Shown here: positions 44,049-53,600 of the stretch, piece after piece
Position numbering within the stretch: the stretch's first letter is position 1
Layout of the letters: each line of letters starts with the position of its first letter
Translations under genes and position numbers: made by a program
The notes under the pieces: generated by a model
Told to the model about the DNA's origin: nothing
Databases searched by the model: none
What the model saw: only the letters and a program-made list of their open reading frames with translations
Assembly (NCBI GenBank): GCA_964619265.1
Contig: CAZUCE010000001.1
Coordinates: forward strand, 124,001 to 188,000
DNA: 64,000 nt
Source of the DNA: CAZUCE01 sp964619265
Lineage (GTDB): Bacteria; Planctomycetota; UBA1135; GCA-002686595
Reading direction: 5' to 3'

Positions 44049-44372
44049 ATGAGCGCTGTTGCCGACGTGACCGACACCCAGTGGGAATCGGTCGTTCTCC
44101 AAAGTGAACTCCCCGTCTTCGTCGATTTCTGGGCCGAGTGGTGCGCCCCGTGCCGCGCGATGGGCCCGCTCGTCGATCGACTCGCCGAAGAGCTCGCGGG
44201 CAAAGTCACCGTCTTGAAAATCAACACCCAGGACAACGTCGAAGTTCCCGCTCGTTACGGCATCACCTCGATTCCGACCTTCCTGCTCATCTCCGGTGGC
44301 GAAGTGAAGACGCAACTCGTGGGAAGCAACTCGTACGACAGCCTCAAGCAGGCCATCCTCGACAACATCTAG
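44049..44372 (+). CDS. trxA: Thioredoxin
   Basis: This 107-residue protein is a complete, single-domain cytoplasmic thioredoxin. The active site WCAPC is at residues 31-35, preceded by the strand PVFVDFWAE, followed by GPLVDRLAEELAGKV, a YGITSIPTFLLI cis-Pro loop and a Gly-rich end. The ATG at 44049 gives the standard length, while the longer in-frame extension to 43950 is not typical. fmt follows after 34 bp and rsmB overlaps fmt, so the three may be cotranscribed. Confidence 0.94.
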   Translation: MSAVADVTDTQWESVVLQSELPVFVDFWAEWCAPCRAMGPLVDRLAEELAGKVTVLKINTQDNVEVPARYGITSIPTFLLISGGEVKTQLVGSNSYDSLKQAILDNI

Positions 44373-44406
44373 GCCGCGGCCTGTCTTCCGAATCGATTCA
44401 AGATCC

Positions 44407-45354
44407 ATGCGGCTTGTCTTCTGCGGCTCGCCGCCCTTCGCTACACCGATTCTCAAATCGGTGATTGCGAGTTCCCATCGCCCGATCGCGGTGGTGACGC
44501 AACCCGAGCGAGCCTCTGGTCGCGGACGTCGCTCGAAGGCTTCGCCGGTTGCTGAGCTAGCACGGGAGGCCGGCATCGAGTTGTTGGCTCCGGCTTCCCT
44601 GAAGGAACAGAACTTCCGCGAGCGCTTCGCCGAATTGGAGCCGGAGATCGCGCTGGTGGCGAGCTACGGGGAGTTGATCGACCGCGAGCTGCTCGCGCTT
44701 CCCGAGCGGGGCTGGATCAACGTTCACGGTTCGCTGCTTCCGCGCTGGCGAGGAGCTTCGCCGGTGCAAGCCGCGATCTTGGCCGGCGATCCGGTCACGG
44801 GCGTGAGCATTCAGCGCGTGGTGCGCCGGCTGGACGCCGGCGATGTGGGGCACGCGATCGAGACAGAGATCGGTCCGCGGGAAACCGGAGGCGAGCTGGC
44901 GGAACGCTTGAGTCACCTGGGCGCGCGCGCCGCTCTGGAGGCCCTGGACCAGATCGCAGGCGGTACCCTGAACTTCGTTCCCCAGGACAAGACAGCGATC
45001 ACCAAGTGTCGCAAGCTCACGCGCGAAGACGGTGTGCTCGATTGGTCGCAGAGTGCCGCCCAACTAGACCGCCACGTCCGCGCCATGACGCCTCGGCCGG
45101 GCGCGTTGACCAACCTACCTGGGGGCGAAGCCCTGAAAGTGGTGAGCGCAACGACCGGGGGTTCGCTCGTGGGAGCCGGCGCCCCTGGGGAGCTGCGCGT
45201 GGTGGAGGGTCGCCCGGCCGTGGCCACCGGATCCGGCACCCTGGTTTTGGAGTCGGTTCAACCCGCGGGCAAACGCGTCCTGGACGCCGCGGAATGGTGG
45301 CGCGGCGCGCGACTCGAGGACGGGCTCGTGCTGGGTTCTGAGGTGCAGGCATGA
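44407..45354 (+). CDS. fmt: Methionyl-tRNA formyltransferase
   Basis: This 315-residue enzyme formylates initiator Met-tRNA using 10-formyl-THF. Its N-terminal formyltransferase domain has the start RLVFCGSPPFATPILKSV, VVTQPERASGRGR and INVHGSLLPRWRGASPVQAA, holding the catalytic Asn and His, then the VRRLDAGDVG loop with Asp. The C-terminal OB-like domain has LTREDGVLDWSQSAAQLDRH and RPGA. Length and motif order are standard. The stop overlaps the rsmB start (ATGA). Confidence 0.95.
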   Translation: MRLVFCGSPPFATPILKSVIASSHRPIAVVTQPERASGRGRRSKASPVAELAREAGIELLAPASLKEQNFRERFAELEPEIALVASYGELIDRELLALPERGWINVHGSLLPRWRGASPVQAAILAGDPVTGVSIQRVVRRLDAGDVGHAIETEIGPRETGGELAERLSHLGARAALEALDQIAGGTLNFVPQDKTAITKCRKLTREDGVLDWSQSAAQLDRHVRAMTPRPGALTNLPGGEALKVVSATTGGSLVGAGAPGELRVVEGRPAVATGSGTLVLESVQPAGKRVLDAAEWWRGARLEDGLVLGSEVQA

Positions 45355-46673
45355 TGATTCGTTTGGCAGCTTTTGAGCTGCTTCGAGCGGGTCCCGAGGC
45401 GCCCCTGCGGCGTCTGCCGGAGGTCGCCGAGCGCTTTGAACTCGACGTTCGCGATCGCGCGCTGCTGCGCCATCTCGTGGCCACGGGCTGGCGCCGACTC
45501 GGGACACTTCGCGCACTCTCAAAACATCTGCTGAATGGCAAGCCCAAGCCTGACGTGGCGGCGTTTGTCCACACCGGATTGGTGCAGGTGCTGTTCGCCG
45601 ATCGCGTGCCGGATCACGCAGCCGTCGGAGAAACGGTCGAAGCCTGCGTGCACAAGCTCGGTCTTGGAAAAGGCCGAACTCTCAACGCTTGCTTGCGGCG
45701 GGCGGTGCGCCTTCGCGAAGAAGGCCTCAGCGGCGACCCGCGGCGCGACTTGGTGGGTCGCAATTGCCACCTCACCGAGGACATTTTTCGCGACCCGCGC
45801 GATCATCCGCTGTTGTGGGCCGAAGACGCGCTCTCGATGCCGGCGCCCTTGATGAAGGGGTGGTCGTCGCGGCATGGCGAGGGGGTCGCCCTGCGGCTAG
45901 CGGAGCAGGGGCTCGAAGAGCCGCTGCTCTCGATTCGCCTTTTGCGCGAGGATCCCGAGGCCCTGCTGGAAGAGCTCCAGGCGGGTGGGCTAGAACCCAA
46001 AGCCCGCCGCGGGTCCACGTTGCTGTTTGGCTCGGACCAAATCTCGGCCTTGCTCGAATCGAGGGCTTTCCTGCGCGGCGCGATTCTCGTCCAAGGGGCC
46101 GCTGCATCGGCCGCCGCCGACCTGGTTCAAGCCCGTGAGGGCGAGGAAGTCTTGGACCTATGCGCCGCGCCGGGGGGCAAAACGCTGGGAATGGCAGCCT
46201 CGGGCGCACACGTGGTGGCCTGCGATGCGACCCAGGACAAAGTCAACCGCATCGGCGAAAACGTGATGCGCTGCGAACTGGGCGCGCAGGTCGAGTTGGT
46301 TGTCGCAGACGCCGGCGAAGGTCTCGGAGAGCGGCAGTTCGATGCGGTGCTGGTCGATGCACCGTGTTCAAACACAGGAGTTCTCGCCGGCCGCCCTGAA
46401 GCGCGTTGGCGGTTCGGTCCCGGTCACCAAAAGTCCTTGATCGAACTTCAGGCGCGGTTGATACGAGCCGGAGCGGATCGGGTGAAGCCGGGCGGGCGAC
46501 TGGTGTGGTCGACCTGTTCGCTCGAGCCGAGCGAAAACGTGGCGCAGGTGCGCTCCTTGATCGCGGAACGCCCCGAGTTCGAGCTGTCCGAGCAAAGCGA
46601 CCTGCTGCCGGATCCAGACGAAGCGCGGGTCGACGGTGGATTTGCTGCCCGGCTTGTTCGGCGACCGGGCTGA
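45351..46673 (+). CDS. rsmB: 16S rRNA (cytosine-967-C5)-methyltransferase
   Basis: This 440-residue protein has an N-terminal NusB-like helical domain (about residues 1-140), then a SAM-dependent RNA m5C methyltransferase domain. Visible motifs are VLDLCAAPGGKTLGMAAS (SAM binding), VACDATQDKV, DAPCSNTGVLAGRPEARW (Cys for product release) and VWSTCSLEPSENVAQV (TCS nucleophile Cys). The fmt-rsmB overlap is a very common bacterial arrangement. The start ATG overlaps the fmt stop. Confidence 0.93.
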   Translation: MMIRLAAFELLRAGPEAPLRRLPEVAERFELDVRDRALLRHLVATGWRRLGTLRALSKHLLNGKPKPDVAAFVHTGLVQVLFADRVPDHAAVGETVEACVHKLGLGKGRTLNACLRRAVRLREEGLSGDPRRDLVGRNCHLTEDIFRDPRDHPLLWAEDALSMPAPLMKGWSSRHGEGVALRLAEQGLEEPLLSIRLLREDPEALLEELQAGGLEPKARRGSTLLFGSDQISALLESRAFLRGAILVQGAAASAAADLVQAREGEEVLDLCAAPGGKTLGMAASGAHVVACDATQDKVNRIGENVMRCELGAQVELVVADAGEGLGERQFDAVLVDAPCSNTGVLAGRPEARWRFGPGHQKSLIELQARLIRAGADRVKPGGRLVWSTCSLEPSENVAQVRSLIAERPEFELSEQSDLLPDPDEARVDGGFAARLVRRPG

Positions 46674-46715
46674 GAGTTTGAGCCTCGAGTGCTGTTGCGG
46701 CTTCCGCGAGGAACG

Positions 46716-47123
46716 CTAGATGTCGACGAGGTACCCGAAGACGTAGCCGGTCCAGGTGTCGTCTGCGAAATGCACCTGGACGCGGGATCCGGGCTGGACG
46801 ACCCAACCGGGATCGAGGGTTGATGGCCCGTTGACCGGGTTGAGCATGAGCTCGCGCTTGCCGTCGATGACGACCATCAGAGCGGTCTCGGCCTCGCTCA
46901 GGGTCGTTGCGTTGCCGCGTGCGGTGTGCCCGGCCGAGGTGATCACCAGCACGCGGCCCTCGGGCACCGCGAACGGGGACGACTCCTCGACGCGAACCAG
47001 ATCGCGCCAGCCGTAGGGGCCGAATGCGACGGTCTGCTGGGTGCTCTGCACCGCGGCCAGGGCGGCCGCCCCGGCGAGGAGGCCTCCCAGGGCCGAGGGG
47101 AGGTGGAGCTGGACTCGGGTCAT
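46716..47123 (-). CDS. Small exported protein of unknown function
   Basis: This 135-residue protein has a hydrophobic N-terminal segment (about residues 11-27, LGGLLAGAAALAAV), so it is secreted or membrane anchored. The remainder is a compact beta-rich domain (VAFGPYGWRDLVRV, DPGWVVQPGSRVQVHF) without catalytic signs. The ATG at 47123 is used because the longer frame to 47633 is antisense to the next plus-strand gene. Family not recognised. It is divergent from the gene at 47278. Confidence 0.6.
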   Translation of the reverse strand: MTRVQLHLPSALGGLLAGAAALAAVQSTQQTVAFGPYGWRDLVRVEESSPFAVPEGRVLVITSAGHTARGNATTLSEAETALMVVIDGKRELMLNPVNGPSTLDPGWVVQPGSRVQVHFADDTWTGYVFGYLVDI

Positions 47124-47277
47124 AGGCCCAATTCTCGCACGCAGCCCGGCTCCATGTGCCAAGGGAATCCCCAGCCCGAGTGCGCAGGGTGCGACAACTC
47201 CGGTTGCTCGGGTCGTATCGTCCAGTGCAACTGGCCCCCCACCGCTATCCTCTGCCAGTCTTCCTAGCTCCAGACCC

Positions 47278-47871
47278 ATGGCTCGCCGATCCCAATCCCA
47301 GTCCTCCTTCGGGGGGTCCGTCAAGCTGTTGCTGGCGCTGGTAATCCTGACTCCGGCGCTCGGGATCGGGGTTCTTGCGTACCTGAGATCGACGGAGAAT
47401 CGGCAGATTCGAGCCGAAAACGAGCTCAAGCTGAGTGAGCAGGCCGCCGTGGAAGCCGCCTTGAATTCGGCTCCCGACGCCTCTCTCGATCCGTTCGCGG
47501 GCCTGGAATTCAGCGGGGTTCCCTTGCCTTCCCGTTCAGGTTCGAGCGGATCTTCAGGGGTCAACGCCGCGACCTTCGCGACCCAGGCTCGCCTTTGCTC
47601 GGACCCTCGCTGGATCCGCGCGGTGGAGCGCACCCAGGAGGCTTACACGCTGCTGTCCAAAGCCGACGACCTGCACGCGGAAGGCGGCTTAGCCTGGCGC
47701 AAGCCAGCCAACGAGGGGCGCGAGCTGATCCGCGACGCTCTGGAATCTACGGAGGCCGTCGAGCTGGAGCTGGCCGCGGGCCAGCTAACGGGTTCCTTAG
47801 AGTCCATCAGGCGCGTGCGGGCCGGCTGGAGCGACAAGGACCGGCAGATTCGCAAGTTGTTGCACCGATGA
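47278..47871 (+). CDS. Membrane-anchored protein of unknown function
   Basis: This 197-residue protein has one N-terminal membrane helix (about residues 13-33, VKLLLALVILTPALGIGVLA). The rest is an Ala/Glu-rich, probably helical domain with a Ser/Gly linker (SGSSGSSGVN). The stop overlaps the SDR start by 4 bp, so the two are translationally coupled. No family was recognised. Confidence 0.65.
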   Translation: MARRSQSQSSFGGSVKLLLALVILTPALGIGVLAYLRSTENRQIRAENELKLSEQAAVEAALNSAPDASLDPFAGLEFSGVPLPSRSGSSGSSGVNAATFATQARLCSDPRWIRAVERTQEAYTLLSKADDLHAEGGLAWRKPANEGRELIRDALESTEAVELELAAGQLTGSLESIRRVRAGWSDKDRQIRKLLHR

Positions 47872-48653
47872 GGCGCGCGCTCGTGACTGGAGCTTCGTCC
47901 GGGATCGGCGCAGCTGTGGCCCGGCGCCTCGCTGAGCGCGGCGATCGCGTCGTGCTGATGGCCCGCGGATTGGAGCGCTTGGAGGCGGTACGCGCAGACC
48001 TTCCCGGCGACGGGCACATGGTCGTGCCCTGTGACGTGTCCGACGAATCCGCGCTGACGGCGGCCATGGGCAAGGTGCGTGAAGCTACCGGGGCCCTGGA
48101 CCTGGTCGTGTGCAACGCAGGTGTCGGCTATCGAGCGCCGATCGCGGAGCTAGAGGTCGAGTCGATCGATACACTGCTGGCAACCAACGTTCGCGGGCCG
48201 CTTCTGCTCGCGCGCGAGACCTTTGAGTTGCTGCGCGCCGGAGATCGGCCGGTCTTCGTCCACGTCGCTTCGGTGGTCGCACGCCGCGGCGTTCCGGGAC
48301 AAGCGGTGTACTCGGCCAGCAAGGCCGCGGTGCTGTCGATTGCCCAGGCCCAGCGGGTGGAGTGGGCTGAGAGCGGCATCGCGGTCAGCGTGCTTTCGCC
48401 GGGCCTTACTTCGACGGGTTTTTTCGACGCGCAGGACAACCCGGCGGGCCTGGAGCCACCGGATCTTTCCAGTTCGGATTCAGCGGTCGCGGTTGCGGAC
48501 GAGATCCTCAGGTTGGATCGAGATCCGCAGCCCGAACGCGACCTGCGCTTCAAGTGGCGCGTGCTGGGAGCGTTAGCTCCGCTAGCCCCTCGACTGGCCG
48601 ATCGGCTGTTTGTCGGCCGGATCGGAGGGGATTGGAAACGGCCGGAACGTTAG
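47868..48653 (+). CDS. Short-chain dehydrogenase/reductase (SDR)
   Basis: This 261-residue classical SDR has the NAD(P)-binding TGASSGIGAAVARRLAERG at the N-terminus, CNAGVGYRA, the catalytic Ser in HVASVVA, and the YSASK Tyr-Lys pair about 15 residues later. A basic Arg after the second strand (VLMARGLERLEAV) suggests NADP preference. The C-terminal part includes a hydrophobic stretch (VLGALAPLAPRLADRL), as in some membrane-associated SDRs. Substrate unknown. It overlaps the upstream membrane protein gene by 4 bp. Confidence 0.9.
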   Translation: MRRALVTGASSGIGAAVARRLAERGDRVVLMARGLERLEAVRADLPGDGHMVVPCDVSDESALTAAMGKVREATGALDLVVCNAGVGYRAPIAELEVESIDTLLATNVRGPLLLARETFELLRAGDRPVFVHVASVVARRGVPGQAVYSASKAAVLSIAQAQRVEWAESGIAVSVLSPGLTSTGFFDAQDNPAGLEPPDLSSSDSAVAVADEILRLDRDPQPERDLRFKWRVLGALAPLAPRLADRLFVGRIGGDWKRPER

Positions 48654-48657
48654 ACGA

Positions 48658-50295
48658 CTATTCCTGGGTCACCAGGATGGCGCGTATGCCGGGGTGGTCG
48701 TGGACTAGGCGGGTGGCCCGGAACAGGGCTAGCGGCGGAGCCTGACCGGCGTGATCGGGTGGGTCGACGTCGCCGCCGTGCACGTTGCGGTAATTCCAAA
48801 CGGTCCGGCCTTCGGGCGTGACTTCGAAGACGCGCCCGCCGGCTCCCGAACAGATCAGCGTGTTTCCATTGCTCAAGCGCTCAGCTCCGGAGATGAACGC
48901 TGAGAAAAAACCGGCCTCGTCGCGGTAGCTCCAAACCGGTTCGGGAGGGCCGAACGGCTGGTCCGGCTCGCGAAGGAAGCCGCGCTCGGCCTCAAACGGC
49001 AGCACCAGCTCGACCACCTGACTGGCGCGTACCTCGGAATCCTCGTCTTCGCTCTCGGCCTCGGCTGGGCGATTGTTGAACACGGTCAAACGCAGCGATC
49101 CGTCGGCTCCGCGCAGCCACTTGGGGTCGTGCTGGTAACCAAACACCCGGTCCGATTCTTCGCCTTGGCCGTAGCGCGAGGGGTTGCCCCATCGGTACAG
49201 GAGATCGCCGCCCCGGCCGAAGCGTCCGCCCACGGAGCCGCTGGCTTCTTCCGAGGTCGTGGAGTGATCGATCACCCAGATCTCATTGAATTGAGGGCTG
49301 GAAACGACGAGCAGATCGTGTTCCGGGTCGTAGTCGACTGCGTTGAGGTGCAAAAAATCTCCGGAGCGGTCTAGTTTCTTGCGCCGCTTTTCGCGCTCTT
49401 CCTCGGTCTCCACCTCGGCGTCCGCGCCGGACCCGATCCCAGGGACGTAGCCCAGGGCTTCGAGCGCTTCGCGGTCCAATTTTTCGCGTTCACGCGTCGC
49501 GCGATCCTCAGCGGATTCCGGTGCTCCCTTGCGATGATCCCCGTTGATGTCGATCCGCCCCGGAGCGTCGACCAGGTCGCTGAAGCCGAGTTTTTGCGGA
49601 TCGAAGTCCTGCACCATGTGGTCAAACGCGTGCCATTCCCAGACAACCTCGGTTCCACCGTCCGCTTTGGGTTCGAGCTCAAACAAGGCGCCAACCCACA
49701 GGCCCGCGTCGCCGACGTGTTTCGGGTCACGGCCGCTTGCGATGGCTTGCTCGGCGGACTTGCGTGTCCACGCAATTACGATCAGGTTTCCGTTCGGAAG
49801 CGGCGTGAGGTCGTGATGCGAGTGAACTTCCCGGTCTGACAGTTTGTACTCCCACAAGACTGTGGAGTCCGGAGCGAGGCGTTGAAACTTGCCGCCGATC
49901 CCGCCACCACGGAAGTGCGGGTCCTTGTCCACGCGAGCTGCGCGCAGCAGGGATCCGTCGTCCAGCAGGTAGCACCATTCGCCAGGCGCGGAGTCGAACT
50001 CCCAGGTGTGGACGATTTCGCCGTCCAGCCCAATCAGGTGTGCGAACCGGCTGGTTAGCGGCTGAATTAGCGTAAGCCCGGGTTGGGCTTGGGATTCGTG
50101 GATCAGCACACCGCGTTGAGTCGCGGGATCCCACTCGGCTTCGGAGAGAAACCCGGGCGGCTCTTCCGGCCCACCGGACTCTGCGTCTTGGTTCAGGTTC
50201 GCGGTGAAAATCCCAAAGATCGGCAGGATCCATCGCAGGGACTTCCGCGTGATCCCATCGGGAACGAAGCGGCCAAGGTCAAAGGTTCGAATCAT
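48658..50295 (-). CDS. Arylsulfotransferase (ASST)-like protein
   Basis: This 545-residue protein has an N-terminal hydrophobic segment (about residues 20-33). The bulk is a beta-propeller with repeated blades containing WEF, WEY or WNY: GLDGEIVHTWEFDSAPG, DSTVLWEYKL, EVVWEWHAFDH, EGRTVWNYRN. Conserved His-rich turns (VHSHHDLTPLPNGNL) and DGSLLRAAR match the ASST (AssT) family, whose catalytic residues include propeller His and Arg. Activity as sulfotransferase is not proven, as many such proteins in marine bacteria are uncharacterised. A charged insert (about residues 255-320) is unusual. It lies near the divergent end of the SDR gene. Confidence 0.8.
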   Translation of the reverse strand: MIRTFDLGRFVPDGITRKSLRWILPIFGIFTANLNQDAESGGPEEPPGFLSEAEWDPATQRGVLIHESQAQPGLTLIQPLTSRFAHLIGLDGEIVHTWEFDSAPGEWCYLLDDGSLLRAARVDKDPHFRGGGIGGKFQRLAPDSTVLWEYKLSDREVHSHHDLTPLPNGNLIVIAWTRKSAEQAIASGRDPKHVGDAGLWVGALFELEPKADGGTEVVWEWHAFDHMVQDFDPQKLGFSDLVDAPGRIDINGDHRKGAPESAEDRATREREKLDREALEALGYVPGIGSGADAEVETEEEREKRRKKLDRSGDFLHLNAVDYDPEHDLLVVSSPQFNEIWVIDHSTTSEEASGSVGGRFGRGGDLLYRWGNPSRYGQGEESDRVFGYQHDPKWLRGADGSLRLTVFNNRPAEAESEDEDSEVRASQVVELVLPFEAERGFLREPDQPFGPPEPVWSYRDEAGFFSAFISGAERLSNGNTLICSGAGGRVFEVTPEGRTVWNYRNVHGGDVDPPDHAGQAPPLALFRATRLVHDHPGIRAILVTQE

Positions 50296-50346
50296 CGGTC
50301 GGGGCAGGGTGGACGCCCGAGGTCACGGGTGCGAAGGGCTCCCGGT

Positions 50347-50374
50347 CGGGCCGGCGCCCATGGTCGCCGGCCCG
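50347..50374 (-). terminator. Strong GC hairpin after the subtilase gene
   Basis: A perfect 10-bp stem CGGGCCGGCG / CGCCGGCCCG with an 8-nt loop lies 48 bp after the stop codon at 50422 and 52 bp ahead of the next start. It has no U-tract on the minus strand, so it may be a processing or rho-assisted end. Confidence 0.5.
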
Positions 50375-50421
50375 CGTTCGCGAGCGCAACCCAAGCCCCA
50401 AAGAACCTTGGAGGCCCGCCG

Positions 50422-52635
50422 TCAGGGACCGATGGTCAGCTCAAGCGTGTTCGAAACCGCCTGGATGTCCATGATGTCTAGCAGCGCTCCACCGAAGACC
50501 GTTGCGCCAAAATACAGGTCGACACCGATCAGGGAGGGCTTTGCCGGGATGGCGATCGGAGCCACCGCATCGCCGAAGAAGTCGAGCACGCCGATCATGG
50601 CGGGCGCGTTCAGCAGCGCGAGGGTGAGCGCGTCCACGCCGGTGGGCAGCGTAAATCCGCCGTACAGCGGAAGGCCGGCGGGCGGCGTTGCCGACGAGGT
50701 GATGGCGTAGGCTCGGCCCGAGCCCTGATAGGCCTCGGCCAAACGCAGCAGCACCACATTGTCGACCGCGAACGGCGAGAAGCTAGCGTCGTGCACCAAC
50801 TCGGCCTGAGCGGCGTCCGAGCGCGAGGTCCAGGTCACCGTTAGCGGCTCGGTGATTCCGTCAAAGCGCTGGCGAGTCAAGCGCACCGTGTAGGTGCCGG
50901 TGAACTGAGGGGTGAACCCGCTGAGTTCGAAGGCGTTGACGGTGGAGGTCGACGATGCGACTACATTGCCGAATGGATCGAGGACCGCGAGGTCCAGGTC
51001 CATCTCGAGCACGTCGGTGGTGAAAGCGCTATTGGGGTTGGACTGCCACAGGGCGCAGACTCTGGTTTGGTCGCCAGCCAGCAGCGACATGGGGACGTCG
51101 AGGACTCCGCCTTGGAAGTCGCTTGCGATGACGTCATCGAACCACCACTGGCCATCGCGCACCACCGACCAGGCAGCGGCCGCGTGGACGCTCCCGGCGC
51201 CATCCCGATCGGACAGCAGGCTATCGCCTTCCACGTTGTTCCAGGCGCTAGCCATCAAGACCGCCTTGACGGTCGTCGGCTGAGCGAGCAACAGAGGCTC
51301 GCCGGAGGCGATCAGCGTTGCCACACCGGCGACGAGCGGGCTGGCCGAGGAGCTGCCCGAGAAGAACGGAGTGATCCAATCCGGTTCGGAGGTCGTGGTG
51401 GCTACGCCGGAGCCGGGCGAGGTGACTTCCGGCTTGGCGTGCCCCTCGATCGGGTCCCACCAGGACGCGTCCGAATTCATCAGGTCGTCCGAAGGGTCAA
51501 ACGTATTGAGGTCGTCGGAATGCGCGCTGGACAGCATGTTGAACCCATTGCCAGGTGTCGTGGCAAAGGGTTCGGATGTGCCTCCCTGGTTGCCCACCGA
51601 CTTGAACATCATCACGCCGAAGTTGCGGATGATGTAGTCGAAGTAGCGGTCGAGGAATTCGATCTGACCTTTCTGGCCGTTCCACCAGGAGCAGTTGCCG
51701 AAGTCGATGCCGCTTGCGATCGCGGTGTTCCAAATCGTCGGAGCCTGCAAGTCGCCGGTTCCGCCGTAGGAGTACAGCTGGGGCAGGTCTCTTGCCGCCG
51801 CAGCATGCAGCGGATGTCCGTTTGCGACGTTGCCGGCGACCGCGTTGGCGTGGAAGAACGCGCTGCCGGTCGAGCCGAGCAGGGTGACCGGAGGCAGGAA
51901 CGGGTTGTCCGTGACGACGTCCGAGGTGTCGTTGATCAGCATGCGAACCGGGCTGTTCGCGGCGGTTATGCCCTGATTCCAAACGACCGGCGTACGCATG
52001 GTCCCTTGTGCGAATTCGCCTTCGTCCAGCCAGGCAGGCATCGAGCGGTAGGCCTCGTCGACGTCGGGATGGAGGGCCAACTCAGCGACGCGGTCGGCAC
52101 GAACGGTTGCGACGACCAGCGGCGCGCCCAGGCCGGCCACGAGCACGTCGCCACCGGTCTCGCGGACCGTGGCCGCGAAGCGTTCGACCCGCGTCGAATG
52201 AGTCGCGGTGGCGAGCGCTAAGAGTTCCCTTCTGGCATCGCGAATCGCCTCGGGCGACGTTTGGCGCAGGAGCTCAAGCGGGGCTCCGGCCGAGTGGTTG
52301 TCGTGGAGCCAGAAGGCGACCTCGACCGGGGCGTCCGCGGGCTGTTCCGCGAGCCAGGCAGCCAGGGTCGGCGCTAGGCGGCCGCGCTCTTCCAGGGCCG
52401 ACGCGAAAGTCTCCGCCCGCTCGCGATCGAACTCGGGGCCAGAGAGTTGAATGCCGCCTGGGCGGATCACGGTGCGCTGGACGGTTCCGTCCGGGAGGAC
52501 CCGCCGCAGATCCTGGACAAGCGCCGGGGCGGCCTGGGAAGGACCCATGGACACCGCAGCCTGAGGCGAGGAGAGACCGGCCTGAGGCAAACCAGCGGTC
52601 AGAACGAGCAGCGCGGAGTGGATCATGGGAAACAT
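50422..52635 (-). CDS. Secreted subtilisin-like serine protease (S8 family)
   Basis: This 737-residue exported protease has a signal peptide (about residues 1-20) and a propeptide-like region to about 215. The S8 core triad is intact: Asp in RMLINDTSD, His in FFHANAVAGNVAN, and Ser in FSGSSSASPLVAGVATL, with the oxyanion Asn in MFKSVGNQGG. A C-terminal beta-sandwich P-like segment (ELSGFTPQFTGTYTVRL) and a final domain of about 120 residues follow. ATG 52635 or the Met three codons later can serve as start. Probable extracellular protein degradation. Confidence 0.9.
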   Translation of the reverse strand: MFPMIHSALLVLTAGLPQAGLSSPQAAVSMGPSQAAPALVQDLRRVLPDGTVQRTVIRPGGIQLSGPEFDRERAETFASALEERGRLAPTLAAWLAEQPADAPVEVAFWLHDNHSAGAPLELLRQTSPEAIRDARRELLALATATHSTRVERFAATVRETGGDVLVAGLGAPLVVATVRADRVAELALHPDVDEAYRSMPAWLDEGEFAQGTMRTPVVWNQGITAANSPVRMLINDTSDVVTDNPFLPPVTLLGSTGSAFFHANAVAGNVANGHPLHAAAARDLPQLYSYGGTGDLQAPTIWNTAIASGIDFGNCSWWNGQKGQIEFLDRYFDYIIRNFGVMMFKSVGNQGGTSEPFATTPGNGFNMLSSAHSDDLNTFDPSDDLMNSDASWWDPIEGHAKPEVTSPGSGVATTTSEPDWITPFFSGSSSASPLVAGVATLIASGEPLLLAQPTTVKAVLMASAWNNVEGDSLLSDRDGAGSVHAAAAWSVVRDGQWWFDDVIASDFQGGVLDVPMSLLAGDQTRVCALWQSNPNSAFTTDVLEMDLDLAVLDPFGNVVASSTSTVNAFELSGFTPQFTGTYTVRLTRQRFDGITEPLTVTWTSRSDAAQAELVHDASFSPFAVDNVVLLRLAEAYQGSGRAYAITSSATPPAGLPLYGGFTLPTGVDALTLALLNAPAMIGVLDFFGDAVAPIAIPAKPSLIGVDLYFGATVFGGALLDIMDIQAVSNTLELTIGP

Positions 52636-52763
52636 AGGACGATGAGGAAGCCTACCGCGGTTCCGAAGACCCGCTAGAAGCCTGCGGAGTTGGGCCTCTG
52701 GAGGGGAGCAAATAGGCTCTTCCGGCCTACTCTAGGCAGACTTTTCCGGCCCTTTTACCCCCC

Positions 52764-53600
52764 GTGCTGCGCTTCGCCTACAACACCAACGGCCTCGCCC
52801 ATCACCGGCTTGAGGACGCCTTCCACCTCCTGGCCGACCTGGGCTATTCCGGGGTCGCCCTAGCCCCGGACGTTCCCCACTTGGATCCCTTCCGGATCCT
52901 GCCCGGCGACACCCAGCGAATCCGCGCGCTGGCCAACCGACTGGGCCTCGCCATTGGCGTCGAAACCGGCGCGCGCTACCTCCTGGATCCCCGCGTCAAA
53001 CACGCCCCGAATCTCCTCGACGAAGACGATAGCGGGCGCGCTCGACGGGTCGATCTGCACCAACGGCTGATCCACTTGGCCGCAGAGTTGGGTGCCGAGT
53101 ACATCTCGGTTTGGGCGGGGGTCGCGCCACCCGGCCAATCGGCCGCGCGCAGCTGGGACTATCTCTCCGAGGGCCTGCTGCGGACCGCTGAGTTCGCTCG
53201 CTCCAGCGGTGTCCCACTGAGCTTCGAGCCGGAGCCCGGCATGTTCCTGGAGAAACCCCGTGACTACGAAGAACTGCTCGATCGAACCGAGGGCCAGCTC
53301 GACGACCTCGGCCTGACGCTCGACGTCGGGCACTGCCTGTGCACCGGGGACCTGCCGGTTTCTGCCGTTGTGCGTCGTCACGCCGATCGACTGCGCGCCG
53401 TGCACTTGGATGACATTCGCGATGGCTTGCACGAGCACTTGCCCTTGGGCGAGGGCGAGCTGGACCTGGACGATGCGCTGCGCTCTTTGCGCGAGGCCGG
53501 ATTCACCGGCCTTGCGTCGGTGGAACTGTCGCGCGACAGCCATCGAGGGGCCGAGATGGCGCGGCGCTCGATCGAGTTGCTTCGTTCAGAAGCGAGCTAG
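52764..53600 (+). CDS. Sugar phosphate isomerase/epimerase family TIM-barrel protein
   Basis: This 278-residue xylose-isomerase-like (AP_endonuc_2) TIM barrel starts at GTG 52764. Metal-ligand-bearing strands are visible: SFEPEPGMF (Glu), LTLDVGHC (Asp, His), VHLDDIRDGLHEH (Asp, His) and VELSRDS (Glu). Such enzymes epimerise or isomerise sugars and related metabolites. The specific substrate is unclear, and some family members sit in EboA-F-type clusters, but no such partners are present here. It is alone between oppositely oriented genes. Confidence 0.82.
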   Translation: MLRFAYNTNGLAHHRLEDAFHLLADLGYSGVALAPDVPHLDPFRILPGDTQRIRALANRLGLAIGVETGARYLLDPRVKHAPNLLDEDDSGRARRVDLHQRLIHLAAELGAEYISVWAGVAPPGQSAARSWDYLSEGLLRTAEFARSSGVPLSFEPEPGMFLEKPRDYEELLDRTEGQLDDLGLTLDVGHCLCTGDLPVSAVVRRHADRLRAVHLDDIRDGLHEHLPLGEGELDLDDALRSLREAGFTGLASVELSRDSHRGAEMARRSIELLRSEAS

